From Flagellimonas sp. MMG031 (GTDB taxonomy: Bacteria > Bacteroidota > Bacteroidia > Flavobacteriales > Flavobacteriaceae): 64,000 nucleotides of DNA. A model generated the notes under the pieces. The model had not been told where the DNA came from and made no database searches. It saw only the letters and a program-made list of their open reading frames with translations. Positions 26,969 through 35,881 of this stretch are shown in pieces (positions within the stretch are counted from its first letter, which is position 1; each line of letters opens with the position of its first letter). The position numbers and the translations under genes were made by a program. The stretch is from positions 3,032,001-3,096,000 of the forward strand of contig NZ_CP157804.1 in assembly GCF_040112705.1 (NCBI RefSeq), read 5' to 3'.

Positions 26969-27208
26969 ATGCATTATTACGACGGACATTTTGGAGGTAT
27001 GCACCTTATATGGTGGATTATCTGGATCATCTTTTTGGCTTGGATATTCTTTATCCCATCGGACATTCCCTATAAAAGGCACCAAGAGGATAGCCCACTG
27101 GAAATTTTAAAAAAAAGATTTGCGAAAGGCGAAATTTCCAAGGAGGAATTTGAGGAATCAAAAAAGGTCCTTCAAACTGACAATGAATCTAAAACAGAAA
27201 AACCATGA
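26969..27208 (+). CDS. SHOCT-domain small membrane protein
   Basis: 79 aa. One membrane helix (LIWWIIWIIFLAWIFFI) followed by a C-terminal SHOCT motif (PLEILKKRFAKGEISKEEF). SHOCT is a short helical module at protein ends whose role is not settled. It overlaps the next gene by ATGA, so it is co-translated. Confidence 0.8.
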   Translation: MHYYDGHFGGMHLIWWIIWIIFLAWIFFIPSDIPYKRHQEDSPLEILKKRFAKGEISKEEFEESKKVLQTDNESKTEKP

Positions 27209-27483
27209 ATCGATTTAATGTAAAAAAATTAGGCTTTGCCTTTGGTCTTACTGGGGCCATAATCTATTTGGGCTGTATGATCGTAATGGCAACGGCCGGC
27301 AAAGAGGGTACGATATCCTTTTTCAACAGTCTACTGCACGGATTGGACACCACCAGCATCATACGAATGGATGTTCCCCTGTCCGAGGCTTTTTTGGGGC
27401 TTGTACAGACCTTCATCATAGGTTGGCTCATCGGGGCGTGCATAGGTGGGCTTTACAATGCCCAGATCAAACATCGAAAATAG
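27205..27483 (+). CDS. DUF5676-type membrane protein
   Basis: 92 aa. Two predicted helices (LAF-type GFAFGLTGAIIYLGCMIVMA and LVQTFIIGWLIGACIGGLY) separated by a loop with the conserved stretch KEGTISFFNSLLHGLD. It matches the small Bacteroidota family I recall as DUF5676; the function is unknown. Overlaps the SHOCT gene. Confidence 0.7.
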   Translation: MNRFNVKKLGFAFGLTGAIIYLGCMIVMATAGKEGTISFFNSLLHGLDTTSIIRMDVPLSEAFLGLVQTFIIGWLIGACIGGLYNAQIKHRK

Positions 27484-27501
27484 CCTTACGTTTCGAAGAT
27501 C

Positions 27502-28224
27502 ATGCAGTACGTTTGGTTCATATGGTCCCTTATCATCCTGGCACTCTGGGCACTCCTTTTTGTGTTGAAAAAAGGGTATAGGGAAGAAATGCTCAAGATG
27601 AGTCTTATCACCATGCCCTTTGGATTGACCGAGCCCCTGTTCGTGCCGGAATATTGGCTTCCCCCCTCTTTGTTCCAATTGGCCGAAAAAACGGGTTTTG
27701 ACCTGGAAAGCTTGCTGTTTTCCTTTGCGATAGGTGGGATAGGCACCGTGCTCTACAATTTGATATTTGGAAGGGTCCTTTCCAAAATCCCTTTGATCGA
27801 GCGCCATCATAAAAGGCATAATCTGCACCTATATCTTCTTTTTGTGCCCGCATTGGTCTTTGTCCCCATGGCGTTGTTCACCAAGCTTAATCCCATTTAT
27901 TGTGGTGTTTTGGCCCTGCTTGCGGGTGGGTTGGCCACCCTTTATTGCAGGCCCGATCTAAAGGGAAAGGTCTGGGTGGGCGGCTTCCTGTTCACCTTGT
28001 TGTATTTTTTGTATTTCGGGAGCATACTTCCCTTCTACCCCCAATACGTCGATCTGTACTGGAACCTGGACAATCTTACCGGTATCCTTGTTTTCGGCAT
28101 TCCCATGGAAGAGCTATGGTTCGCTTTCACTTTTGGAATGTACTGGTCCGGTTTGTACGAACACCTATTCTGGAGAAAAACCGTGAAATCCGAAACCCTA
28201 TCCATTGACCCAAACCCTAATTGA
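27502..28224 (+). CDS. Lycopene-cyclase-domain membrane protein
   Basis: 240 aa, about 7 membrane helices, no soluble domain. Conserved features are LTEPLF (residue about 38), a central HHKRHNLHLYLLF and the C-terminal GIPMEELWFAFTFG motif (about 206) that resembles the PLEE motif of heterodimeric lycopene beta-cyclases. No other carotenoid gene is in the window, so a cyclase reaction is not supported by context. The next gene starts 3 bp after its stop. The family assignment is by motif; the catalytic role is uncertain. Confidence 0.6.
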   Translation: MQYVWFIWSLIILALWALLFVLKKGYREEMLKMSLITMPFGLTEPLFVPEYWLPPSLFQLAEKTGFDLESLLFSFAIGGIGTVLYNLIFGRVLSKIPLIERHHKRHNLHLYLLFVPALVFVPMALFTKLNPIYCGVLALLAGGLATLYCRPDLKGKVWVGGFLFTLLYFLYFGSILPFYPQYVDLYWNLDNLTGILVFGIPMEELWFAFTFGMYWSGLYEHLFWRKTVKSETLSIDPNPN

Positions 28225-28226
28225 AC

Positions 28227-29594
28227 ATGGACACAACAAATTGCGACACATCAAAGATAATCTGTCTACCAGAGCCGGGTATGCCCCGGATAGTGGTCAT
28301 TGGCGGTGGTTTTGCCGGACTGGCCTTGGCAAAGGAATTGAAAAACAAGAAGGTTCAAGTGGTCCTATTGGACAAAAACAACTTTCATGCGTTTCAGCCT
28401 TTATTGTACCAAGTGGCAACGAGTGCCCTGGAACCGGACAGCATAGTTTTCCCATTCAGAAAGCAGTTCAATGGCTTCAAAAACCTAGTGTTCCGATTGG
28501 CGGAAGTATCAGAAATCCAACCTTTGTCCAATACGGTAGTGACCGACAAGGGGGCCGTTTCCTATGATTACCTGGTTTTGGCCACTGGGACAACGACCAA
28601 CTTTTTTGGTATGGAAAGCGTTGCTAGGAACAGTTTGGGCATGAAGGGCATACGTGATGCCCTCAACATCCGGCATTTGATGCTGCAAAATCTGGAGCAG
28701 GCCGCCATTACCTGTGATGGGGAGGAACGCGATGCCCTCACCAATTTTGTCATCGTGGGCGGCGGTCCGGCCGGGGTTGAAATGGCAGGGGCCTTGGCCG
28801 AATTTCGTAGATACATCCTGCCAAAGGACTATCCAGAGTACCCATCCTCCACCATGGAAATCTACTTGGTGGAAGCCCTTGACGAACTATTGGGCACCAT
28901 GTCGGACAAGGCCTCCACCAAGACACTGGCCTATTTAAGGGAACTTGAGGTAAACGTACTGTTCAACGAATCGGTAAGTGGGTATGACGGTAGTGTGGTC
29001 ACCACAAAAAGTGGAAAGGAGATCAAGGCAAAAAACCTCATATGGACCGCAGGGGTGCAGGGGCAGTTCCCCAAAGGCATTGCCCCTGATAAAGTGGTAA
29101 AGGGCAACCGGCTCAAGACCGATCCCCATTTACATGTTGAGGGGTATGGGAATATTTTTGCCATTGGGGACATAGCCGCCTTGATCGGGGAAACGACTCC
29201 CAAAGGGCATCCCCAAGTGGCGCAGGTAGCCATCCAACAAGGCAGGTACCTTGGGCGGTCTCTTTGGGCCACCCTTCATGGAAAACCAACAAAACCCTTT
29301 TCCTACAAAGACAAGGGATCATTGGCCACAGTGGGCAAGCGCAAGGCCGTCGCCGATTTGGGCAAATTCAGGTTTGGCGGGTATCCCGCCTGGCTATTGT
29401 GGTCCATCGTTCACCTTATGTCCATCAGTGGTTTTAGAAATAGAATCCTGGTCGGTTTGAACTGGGCCGCAAGTTATTTCACCTATGAAAAGGGCAACCG
29501 TTTGATTATAAGGAATTTTAGCCCTCCAGACCAAGGCCCACCTAAAAAATCCAGAACGGGAAACTTCGGGAACCATAAAGAAAAAGTCCAATGA
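28227..29594 (+). CDS. NAD(P)/FAD oxidoreductase, type II NADH dehydrogenase-like
   Basis: 455 aa from ATG 28227; a TTG two codons upstream is also in frame. N-terminal FAD Rossmann fold with VVIGGGFAGLALAKEL (about residues 25-40), a second dinucleotide fold with VIVGGGPAGVEMAGALAE (about 173-190), and the FAD-binding GDIAALIGE near 320. It lacks transmembrane helices, as NDH-2 does, but has a hydrophobic C-terminal region (YFTYEKGNRLIIRN) for membrane association. It should pass electrons from NADH to quinone. Its stop overlaps the 56-aa gene start (ATGA). Confidence 0.9.
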   Translation: MDTTNCDTSKIICLPEPGMPRIVVIGGGFAGLALAKELKNKKVQVVLLDKNNFHAFQPLLYQVATSALEPDSIVFPFRKQFNGFKNLVFRLAEVSEIQPLSNTVVTDKGAVSYDYLVLATGTTTNFFGMESVARNSLGMKGIRDALNIRHLMLQNLEQAAITCDGEERDALTNFVIVGGGPAGVEMAGALAEFRRYILPKDYPEYPSSTMEIYLVEALDELLGTMSDKASTKTLAYLRELEVNVLFNESVSGYDGSVVTTKSGKEIKAKNLIWTAGVQGQFPKGIAPDKVVKGNRLKTDPHLHVEGYGNIFAIGDIAALIGETTPKGHPQVAQVAIQQGRYLGRSLWATLHGKPTKPFSYKDKGSLATVGKRKAVADLGKFRFGGYPAWLLWSIVHLMSISGFRNRILVGLNWAASYFTYEKGNRLIIRNFSPPDQGPPKKSRTGNFGNHKEKVQ

Positions 29595-29761
29595 AGCGGA
29601 AACCAATATCCTATGATGTGATCAAAGGGAGGCTGATTTTTGAAAGAAAGGCCTTCCATGGACCCTTCAGGGGTAGCATCCAATTTTTGAACAACGTCCA
29701 ATGGATATATCTGGACGACACGACCACAATTGCAGAACACATAAAACCCTATGAGCCATGA
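29591..29761 (+). CDS. 56-aa conserved-position small protein in the respiratory operon
   Basis: ATG at 29591, TGA at 29759-29761, 56 residues, beginning MKRKPISYDVIKGRLIFERK and ending AEHIKPYEP. Its start overlaps the upstream stop by ATGA, and its stop overlaps the start of the universal stress gene by ATGA, which strongly argues that it is translated. Basic first half, no membrane segment, mixed strand/helix. No family recognised. Confidence 0.72.
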   Translation: MKRKPISYDVIKGRLIFERKAFHGPFRGSIQFLNNVQWIYLDDTTTIAEHIKPYEP

Positions 29762-30588
29762 ACAATATTCTAGTACCCACCGACTTTTCCAAAAACTGTG
29801 AAAAAGCAGCACAATTGGCCTTGGAAATGGCCAAGGCATACCAATCCGAGATCCATTTTTTGCACCTTATGAAAACACCCGTGGATTGGATAAAGCTGGA
29901 TAAGGAAAAGGAAAAGCGCTATCCGGAGACCCTTAAACAGATCGGCAAGGCCAAAGCCGCCTTACGGGAGTTGGAAAAAACGGCCGAACGGAAGGGACTG
30001 AAGTGCCGGACCTTTCTTCAGTTTGATGCCGGACAAGCAGATATCCTGGAGCATTCGGGACATTTTCACCATGACTTCATCATTACCGGGAGCAGCGGTA
30101 CCAAAGGAGTCGTTCGCGAATTGACGGGAAGCAATGTGGAACAAATTGTACGAATGGCCCATGTCCCCGTTATCGTTGTAAAGGATGAAAAGCTACACTT
30201 TCCCTTCAAGAACATCGTGTTCGTTTCGGACTTTGAGGAAGATTGCAGCCAAGCCTTCGAGAAGGTCATCTCCATTGCCAAAAAATGCAATGCCCGGATA
30301 CACTTCTTGCGCATCAATACCGAAACCGACCACAACAGTATCCGATTGGGCCTGTCCCCCATTGAAAATTTGCTGAAGAAATTCCCGGGATTGGAAAACT
30401 ATGCGCTGGCGGTCTATAATGAACCTTCCGTTGAAACGGGGATCAATACCTTTGTTGCACAGCATCCCATTGATCTTATCGCCATGGTCACCCACGGCAA
30501 AACAGGGTTTTTAAGCCTGTTCCGAACCAGTATTGCCGAGGGCGTCACCAACCATGCGTCCTTGCCCGTAATGACCTTACACCTCTAA
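29758..30588 (+). CDS. Tandem universal stress protein (UspA)
   Basis: 276 aa, two Usp domains (about 1-145 and 146-276). The first starts MNNILVPTDFSKNCEKAA, with GSSGTKGVVRELTGSNVEQIVR, and the second holds THGKTGFLSLFRTSIAEGVTNHA, both near the ATP-binding glycine motif of the family. Cytosolic. Translated with the 56-aa gene through ATGA and followed 3 bp later by the ATP-cone nuclease. Usp proteins often sit in dormancy, redox or metal-stress operons in Bacteroidota. Confidence 0.9.
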   Translation: MNNILVPTDFSKNCEKAAQLALEMAKAYQSEIHFLHLMKTPVDWIKLDKEKEKRYPETLKQIGKAKAALRELEKTAERKGLKCRTFLQFDAGQADILEHSGHFHHDFIITGSSGTKGVVRELTGSNVEQIVRMAHVPVIVVKDEKLHFPFKNIVFVSDFEEDCSQAFEKVISIAKKCNARIHFLRINTETDHNSIRLGLSPIENLLKKFPGLENYALAVYNEPSVETGINTFVAQHPIDLIAMVTHGKTGFLSLFRTSIAEGVTNHASLPVMTLHL

Positions 30589-30591
30589 GCC

Positions 30592-31449
30592 ATGGCCAAA
30601 TCCGTTAACCTTATCAAACATTCGGGCGATGTAGTCCCGTTCGATCGTAAAAAACTGATCCATTCCTTACAACGTGCCCGCGCAAGCGATGTACTCATAC
30701 AACAAATTGTGGAGCAAGTCGAGCACCAGATCCAGGATGGCATGACCACAAAAAAAGTATATCAGCTGGCCTTTACAATGCTTCGGAAAAAGTCCCGTGT
30801 GAGTGCCTCTAGATACAAGCTCAAAAAAGCATTGATGGAATTGGGCCCCTCCGGTTTTCCCTTCGAGAAATTGGTCGGTGAACTCATGGGGCGCGAAGGA
30901 TTCTCCACCCAGGTAGGTGTCATAGTAGCGGGCAATTGCGTACAGCACGAAGTGGATGTCATAGCCCAAAAGGAAAATGTACATTATATGATCGAATGCA
31001 AATACCACAGTGACCAAGGCCGGTTTTGCAATGTCAAGACCCCTTTGTATATCCATTCCCGCTTTCTGGATGTGGAAAAGCAATGGGTCCGCCAAAAGGG
31101 ACATGGTGCCAAACTCCATAAAGGTGGGGTGTACACCAATACCCGGTTGACCACTGACGCCATCCAATATGGGAACTGTGTTGGATTGCTCCTGTGCAGT
31201 TGGGACCATCCGAACGGAAACGGACTCAAGGATAGAATAGACAAGGCGGGTCTTCATCCCTTGACCGCCTTGACGACCCTTACCAAAGGGGAAAAAACAA
31301 AATTACTGGATAAGGGCATCGTCCTTTGCAAGGACATCCACGAAAACCCAATGTTGTTGGATGACATGGGAATCTCCAGATCCCGGCAAAAAAACATCTT
31401 GAACGATTCAAGGGAATTATGCAAAACCCATAGTCATGGACCTAGATAA
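30592..31449 (+). CDS. ATP-cone plus Mrr-type restriction endonuclease-like protein
   Basis: 285 aa. Residues 1-90 form an ATP-cone (SVNLIKHSGDVVPFDRKKLI), a nucleotide-binding regulatory module usually found in ribonucleotide reductases. Residues 95-190 hold a PD-(D/E)xK nuclease fold of the Mrr type (GREGFSTQVGVIVAG, VDVIAQKENVHYMIECKYH, where D...ExK is the catalytic set). The C-terminus is a helix-hairpin-like segment. Fusion suggests a nuclease gated by adenine nucleotides. It overlaps the next gene by 14 bp. Confidence 0.8.
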   Translation: MAKSVNLIKHSGDVVPFDRKKLIHSLQRARASDVLIQQIVEQVEHQIQDGMTTKKVYQLAFTMLRKKSRVSASRYKLKKALMELGPSGFPFEKLVGELMGREGFSTQVGVIVAGNCVQHEVDVIAQKENVHYMIECKYHSDQGRFCNVKTPLYIHSRFLDVEKQWVRQKGHGAKLHKGGVYTNTRLTTDAIQYGNCVGLLLCSWDHPNGNGLKDRIDKAGLHPLTALTTLTKGEKTKLLDKGIVLCKDIHENPMLLDDMGISRSRQKNILNDSRELCKTHSHGPR

Positions 31450-32812
31450 AACAAACATTCATTTTTTGGGGGCGTCAGGTACGGTCACCGGCTCAAAATA
31501 TCTTTTGGACACAGGAGACAGAAAAATACTGGTGGATTGTGGACTGTTCCAGGGACTGAAGGAACTGCGCCTTAAAAACTGGGAATATCCACCCGTAACG
31601 GTTTCGGAAATAGATGTGGTATTGCTCACCCATGGCCATATGGACCATACGGGATATCTTCCCCGATTGGTGAAACAGGGATTCAATGGGTCCATTTATG
31701 GAACATATCCCACCTTGGACATCACAAAGATCATTTTAAACGACACTGCCAAAATACAAGAGCAGGAAGCCGAACGTGCGAATAAGGAGGGCTATTCGAA
31801 ACACCGTCCTGCCCAACCTCTCTACGACCTAAAGGATGTGGAAAAGACCCTTCCGCATTTCAAGGGGGTTCCCCAATCCCAATGGATTACCCTATTCGAT
31901 GGCATAAGGGTACGGTTCCAATACAACGGACACATCCTGGGAGCCACACATATCGACTTGGATATACACGGAAAGCGCTTTGTTTTTTCAGGGGATATTG
32001 GAAGAACCAAGGACCTATTGCTTTACCCACCCCTAAAACCGAGAAAGGCCGATGTGCTTTTCATTGAATCGACCTATGGTGGAAGGTTCCATCCCGATGA
32101 GGCGGAAGCCCTCCCCTTGATCGAAAAATTGGTCCAGGACACCATAGCCAGGGGCGGTAGCCTTTTTATCCCCAGCTTCTCGGTAGAACGGGCCCAGCTC
32201 ATGATGCTCATTTTTTGGAGGTTGCTGAAGGAGGGCAAAATCCCCAAGGTCCAAATGATCATGGACAGTCCGATGGGTACCGATGTATTGGAGCTTTTCC
32301 ATCGTACAAGGGATTGGCACAAGTTGGAAGACCATGAATGTGATGAGATGTGTTCCCACTTCAACGTGGTAAGCAGCTATCGTGAAACCATGGAGCTGCG
32401 TATGGACCATAGCCCCAAAATCGTCATTGCGGGAAGCGGGATGCTAACCGGGGGGAGAATGCTCAACTATTTAGAGACCCAGGCCCCAAACCCGAACAAT
32501 ACCTTGCTTTTTGTAGGGTATCAGGCCGAGGGTACCCGGGGCAGAAAGCTGTTGGAAGGTGAAAAAGAACTAAAAGTATATGGAAAATGGGTGCCTTTCA
32601 ACATGCAGGTCTGCGAGGTCGAAGGCCTATCGGCACATGCGGACCATGAGGAACTCCTGGGCTGGATGGACAGGATGGCCAATGCACCGGAACGGATATT
32701 CATCGTCCATGGGGAAAAGGATGGTGCCATCGCCCTACAAAGGGGCATCAAGGAAACCTATGGTTGGGAGGCCGAGATCCCACAATTATATCAAATCGAA
32801 GAAATCGCATAG
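31436..32812 (+). CDS. Metallo-beta-lactamase-fold beta-CASP ribonuclease
   Basis: 458 aa. MBL motifs: motif 1 (DCGLFQG), motif 2 LTHGHMDHTGYLPRL (HxHxDH, about residue 67), HILGATH (about residue 167) and FSGDIGRTKD (about residue 186); beta-CASP region with GSGMLTGGRMLNYLE (about 345) and a C-terminal SAHADHEELLGW motif. Such enzymes cleave RNA (CPSF73/RNase J relatives). It starts 14 bp inside the upstream ATP-cone gene, so the two are coupled. Confidence 0.9.
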   Translation: MDLDKTNIHFLGASGTVTGSKYLLDTGDRKILVDCGLFQGLKELRLKNWEYPPVTVSEIDVVLLTHGHMDHTGYLPRLVKQGFNGSIYGTYPTLDITKIILNDTAKIQEQEAERANKEGYSKHRPAQPLYDLKDVEKTLPHFKGVPQSQWITLFDGIRVRFQYNGHILGATHIDLDIHGKRFVFSGDIGRTKDLLLYPPLKPRKADVLFIESTYGGRFHPDEAEALPLIEKLVQDTIARGGSLFIPSFSVERAQLMMLIFWRLLKEGKIPKVQMIMDSPMGTDVLELFHRTRDWHKLEDHECDEMCSHFNVVSSYRETMELRMDHSPKIVIAGSGMLTGGRMLNYLETQAPNPNNTLLFVGYQAEGTRGRKLLEGEKELKVYGKWVPFNMQVCEVEGLSAHADHEELLGWMDRMANAPERIFIVHGEKDGAIALQRGIKETYGWEAEIPQLYQIEEIA

Positions 32813-32815
32813 ACC

Positions 32816-34318
32816 ATGGAACCCAATTCAAACACCTTAACATACAAACACCTTGGCATATACACCCAAAATGAAAATGTGGTGTACATGCGGTATGATT
32901 GCCACGTCTGTAAATCGGAAGGATTCGAAGCCCTTGTCCGGATAAGGGTCTCCAAGGCACCCCGTTCCATTGTGGCAAGCCTGAACGTGGTAAGTTCGAA
33001 CATGCTCTTACCCGGTGAGATCGGTCTGTCCGATGCTGCGGCCCAGAAACTGGACGTTTCCGAAAACGACCTGTTGCACGTCTCCCATTTGGAGCCCATA
33101 GCGTCCCTTGGCCATGTCAGGGCAAAGATCTACAACAACAAACTCGACCGTGAGGCCTATGGGCATATCATTACGGATATCCTTGCGGGGGACTATTCCA
33201 ACATCCACCTGTCGGCCTTCATCACGGCCTGTGCCGGTGACCGTATGGACTTGGATGAGATCACCGACCTGACCAAGGTCATGATCACCTCGGGCAAAAC
33301 CCTGGACTGGAACCAAAGCATCATCGTCGATAAGCATTGCATCGGTGGACTTCCCGGCAACCGCACGACTCCCTTGGTGGTGGCCATGGTCACCGCATAT
33401 GGACTAACGATGCCCAAAACATCCTCAAGGGCCATCACCTCCCCGGCAGGTACTGCGGACACCATGGAGGTCATGACCAACGTTACGCTTTCATCGGATG
33501 AAATAGAGCGGGTCGTAAACCAGGAAGGAGGCTGTTTTGTGTGGGGCGGAACAGCGCAACTGAGCCCTGCGGACGATGTGCTCATCAAAATTGAAAAGGC
33601 CTTGGATATCGATAGTGAAGGGCAACTTATCGCCTCGGTCCTATCCAAAAAAGCGGCCGCAGGCTCCACCCATGTGGTCATAGACATTCCTGTGGGCGAG
33701 ACCGCCAAGGTTCGAAGCATGGAGATGGCCCAAAAACTTCAGAGGGATATGGAGGCGGTCGGCAGGGCCGTTGGCCTCACGGTAAAGATTGTGATAACGG
33801 ACGGTACCCAACCTGTGGGAAGGGGCATAGGACCATCCCTGGAGGCCATGGATGTGCTCAGTGTGTTGAAAAATGAGGCCAAGGCCCCACAGGACCTAAA
33901 GGAACGTGCTGTTTTATTGGCAGGCGAACTGTTGGAACTTTCAGGAAAGGTGGTGTCAGGGGAAGGCAACAGAAGAGCACTTCAAGTATTGGAATCGGGA
34001 AAGGCCTACGATAAATTCATTTCCATTTGTGAAGCCCAGGGACGTTTCTCCCTCCCCGTCCCGGCACCCCATACCTTGGAGGTCAAAGCTGAAAGATCAG
34101 GTGTCCTACACCACATTGACAACAGAAAAATTGCCAAGCTCGCCAAGCTTTCAGGGGCGCCCCGGGCCAAATCCGCAGGGATTTCACTGTACGTCCGTTT
34201 GGGGGACCGTATAACAAAGGGCCAAACCCTTTATACCCTGCATGCGGTAACAGAGGGTGAACTACGATATGCACTGGACTATAAAAACGATCATGAAGAC
34301 ATCATAACCATCCTATAA
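32816..34318 (+). CDS. AMP phosphorylase/thymidine phosphorylase-family enzyme
   Basis: 500 aa. N-terminal extension (1-95) that ordinary DeoA lacks, then the phosphorylase core. The phosphate-binding segment IVDKHCIGGLPGNRTT (about residues 175-190) has the DKH-x-x-GG-x-PGNR form of archaeal AMP phosphorylase rather than the DKHSTGG of thymidine phosphorylase; SSRAITSPAGTADTMEV follows. Expected reaction: AMP + Pi to adenine + ribose 1,5-bisphosphate; CMP and UMP may also serve. The next gene encodes PRPP synthetase. Substrate is inferred from the motif and length. Confidence 0.82.
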   Translation: MEPNSNTLTYKHLGIYTQNENVVYMRYDCHVCKSEGFEALVRIRVSKAPRSIVASLNVVSSNMLLPGEIGLSDAAAQKLDVSENDLLHVSHLEPIASLGHVRAKIYNNKLDREAYGHIITDILAGDYSNIHLSAFITACAGDRMDLDEITDLTKVMITSGKTLDWNQSIIVDKHCIGGLPGNRTTPLVVAMVTAYGLTMPKTSSRAITSPAGTADTMEVMTNVTLSSDEIERVVNQEGGCFVWGGTAQLSPADDVLIKIEKALDIDSEGQLIASVLSKKAAAGSTHVVIDIPVGETAKVRSMEMAQKLQRDMEAVGRAVGLTVKIVITDGTQPVGRGIGPSLEAMDVLSVLKNEAKAPQDLKERAVLLAGELLELSGKVVSGEGNRRALQVLESGKAYDKFISICEAQGRFSLPVPAPHTLEVKAERSGVLHHIDNRKIAKLAKLSGAPRAKSAGISLYVRLGDRITKGQTLYTLHAVTEGELRYALDYKNDHEDIITIL

Positions 34319-34334
34319 AACTTAAACAACACCT

Positions 34335-35228
34335 ATGGAAACCATTTTGTTCAGTCTACCCGGAAATGAAGAGCTCACTGCCCTTATGGCCAAGCAAATG
34401 AATGCCGAAGTGGGAAGGGCCATCTTGAGGAAATTCCCCGACGGGGAATCCTACACACGCATCCTTTCAAAGGTGGAAGGCAAGTGTGTTGTCCTGGTAT
34501 GTACCCTTCACGAACCGGATGAGAAACTGTTGCCCCTCTATTTTTTAAGCCACACCGCCAAGGCACTCGGGGCAAAGTGTACCTGTTTGGTGGCCCCCTA
34601 TCTCGCCTATATGCGACAGGATACGATCTTTCAGGAAGGGGAAGGTGTGAGCGCTGCATTTTTCGGAAAGTTGGTTTCGGGCTTTGCCGATAGCATGGTC
34701 ACGGTGGATCCCCATCTGCACAGGATCACCTCCTTGGGCAAGGTCTATACCATCCCCAACAAGGTCATCCCCGCGGCCGACAACATATCCAAGTGGATAA
34801 CGGAACATATCAAAGATCCGGTATTGATCGGCCCCGATTCAGAAAGTGAGCAGTGGGTCTCGGAGGTCGCCAAGAATGCCGGTGCCCCATTTACCGTATT
34901 GCAAAAGATTCGCCACGGCGATCGGGACGTGGAAGTTTCGGTCCCCGAAATAGATACCTACAGGGATGCCACCCCGATCTTGGTGGATGATATCATATCC
35001 ACGGCACGAACCATGATCGAGACTGTCGGCCATCTTAAAAATGCGGGCATGAAACCACCAGTTTGTATCGGTGTCCACGCGGTATTCTCGGGCAATGCCT
35101 ATGGTGACCTATTGGCCGCCGGGGTCGGGAATGTGGTGACCTGCAATACCATCCCCCACCCATCGAATGCCATCGATTTGAGTGGTATATTGGCAAGTGA
35201 AGTACAAAAAATGATGCATCACTTATGA
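34335..35228 (+). CDS. Ribose-phosphate pyrophosphokinase, short form
   Basis: 297 aa, a little shorter than bacterial Prs (about 310-320). Start METILFSLPGNEELTA, then YMRQDTIFQEGEGVSAAFFG near residue 93. PRPP-binding loop PILVDDIISTARTMIETVG (about residues 217-235) and the GVHAVFSG segment are intact. Makes PRPP from ribose 5-phosphate and ATP. Behind an AMP-phosphorylase gene it may help re-enter the ribose phosphate into nucleotide salvage. This short type resembles archaeal PRPP synthetases; a housekeeping copy elsewhere in the genome would be expected. Confidence 0.88.
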   Translation: METILFSLPGNEELTALMAKQMNAEVGRAILRKFPDGESYTRILSKVEGKCVVLVCTLHEPDEKLLPLYFLSHTAKALGAKCTCLVAPYLAYMRQDTIFQEGEGVSAAFFGKLVSGFADSMVTVDPHLHRITSLGKVYTIPNKVIPAADNISKWITEHIKDPVLIGPDSESEQWVSEVAKNAGAPFTVLQKIRHGDRDVEVSVPEIDTYRDATPILVDDIISTARTMIETVGHLKNAGMKPPVCIGVHAVFSGNAYGDLLAAGVGNVVTCNTIPHPSNAIDLSGILASEVQKMMHHL

Positions 35229-35875
35229 AAAAACAAGGTTTTTTGTTATTGTTCCCATTCCTGATGTTCGCTCTCACCGCGAACGGACAGACGGACATGC
35301 TTATCGGCCAAATTTCAGGCCGATCCATCGTACGGGAAAATTTTGATGGCCAAGGAGCATTGCTCAACAAACAAACGTTCAAAGTCGGCGCGATCATGGA
35401 GAAAAATGGCAATTATGCCATTAAGGTGGTCGCACAAATGTTCGATAGGGACAACGAACCGACCGACACCTACTCCACCCTCTATAGCTGCAAGCCCGAT
35501 CAGGCCAGTATGATGGTCATGGCCTTCCCGTTTTCCGACCCAGGTTCAAAGGAGACCGAGATCAACGCCACATCCACGGGATTCAAGGGGCTGTATGACT
35601 TGGACCACCTTGGGGACATTGAGATGAAGTTGACCTTTGATTCGGGCCTTTTGAACTTTTTTGGATCCAAGAGCCTGATACGGATCTACGGGCGGACTTG
35701 GGACAACGGGCAAAATGAACTTGATTCAAAAATCGAGATCAAGGCCTATGCCCTGGGCATACGGATAAAACAACTCCACTATACCGTCAAGGAGGAATTG
35801 AACGAGGACGGTTTATTGAAATTTCAGAAATTTACCGAAGAGGACCAAAGTTATTTCACGATGACCTATAATTGA
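35225..35875 (+). CDS. Secreted protein of unknown family
   Basis: 216 aa. Signal peptide MKKQGFLLLFPFLMFALTAN with cleavage near GQTDM. The mature part is strand-rich (SGRSIVRENFDGQGALL; YAIKVVAQMFDRD; EIEIKAYALGIRIKQ-like segments) and could be a small beta-barrel or jelly-roll. No family recognised. Starts 4 bp before the stop of the PRPP synthetase gene (ATGA), so it is in the same operon. Confidence 0.75.
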   Translation: MKKQGFLLLFPFLMFALTANGQTDMLIGQISGRSIVRENFDGQGALLNKQTFKVGAIMEKNGNYAIKVVAQMFDRDNEPTDTYSTLYSCKPDQASMMVMAFPFSDPGSKETEINATSTGFKGLYDLDHLGDIEMKLTFDSGLLNFFGSKSLIRIYGRTWDNGQNELDSKIEIKAYALGIRIKQLHYTVKEELNEDGLLKFQKFTEEDQSYFTMTYN

Positions 35876-35881
35876 AAGCCC

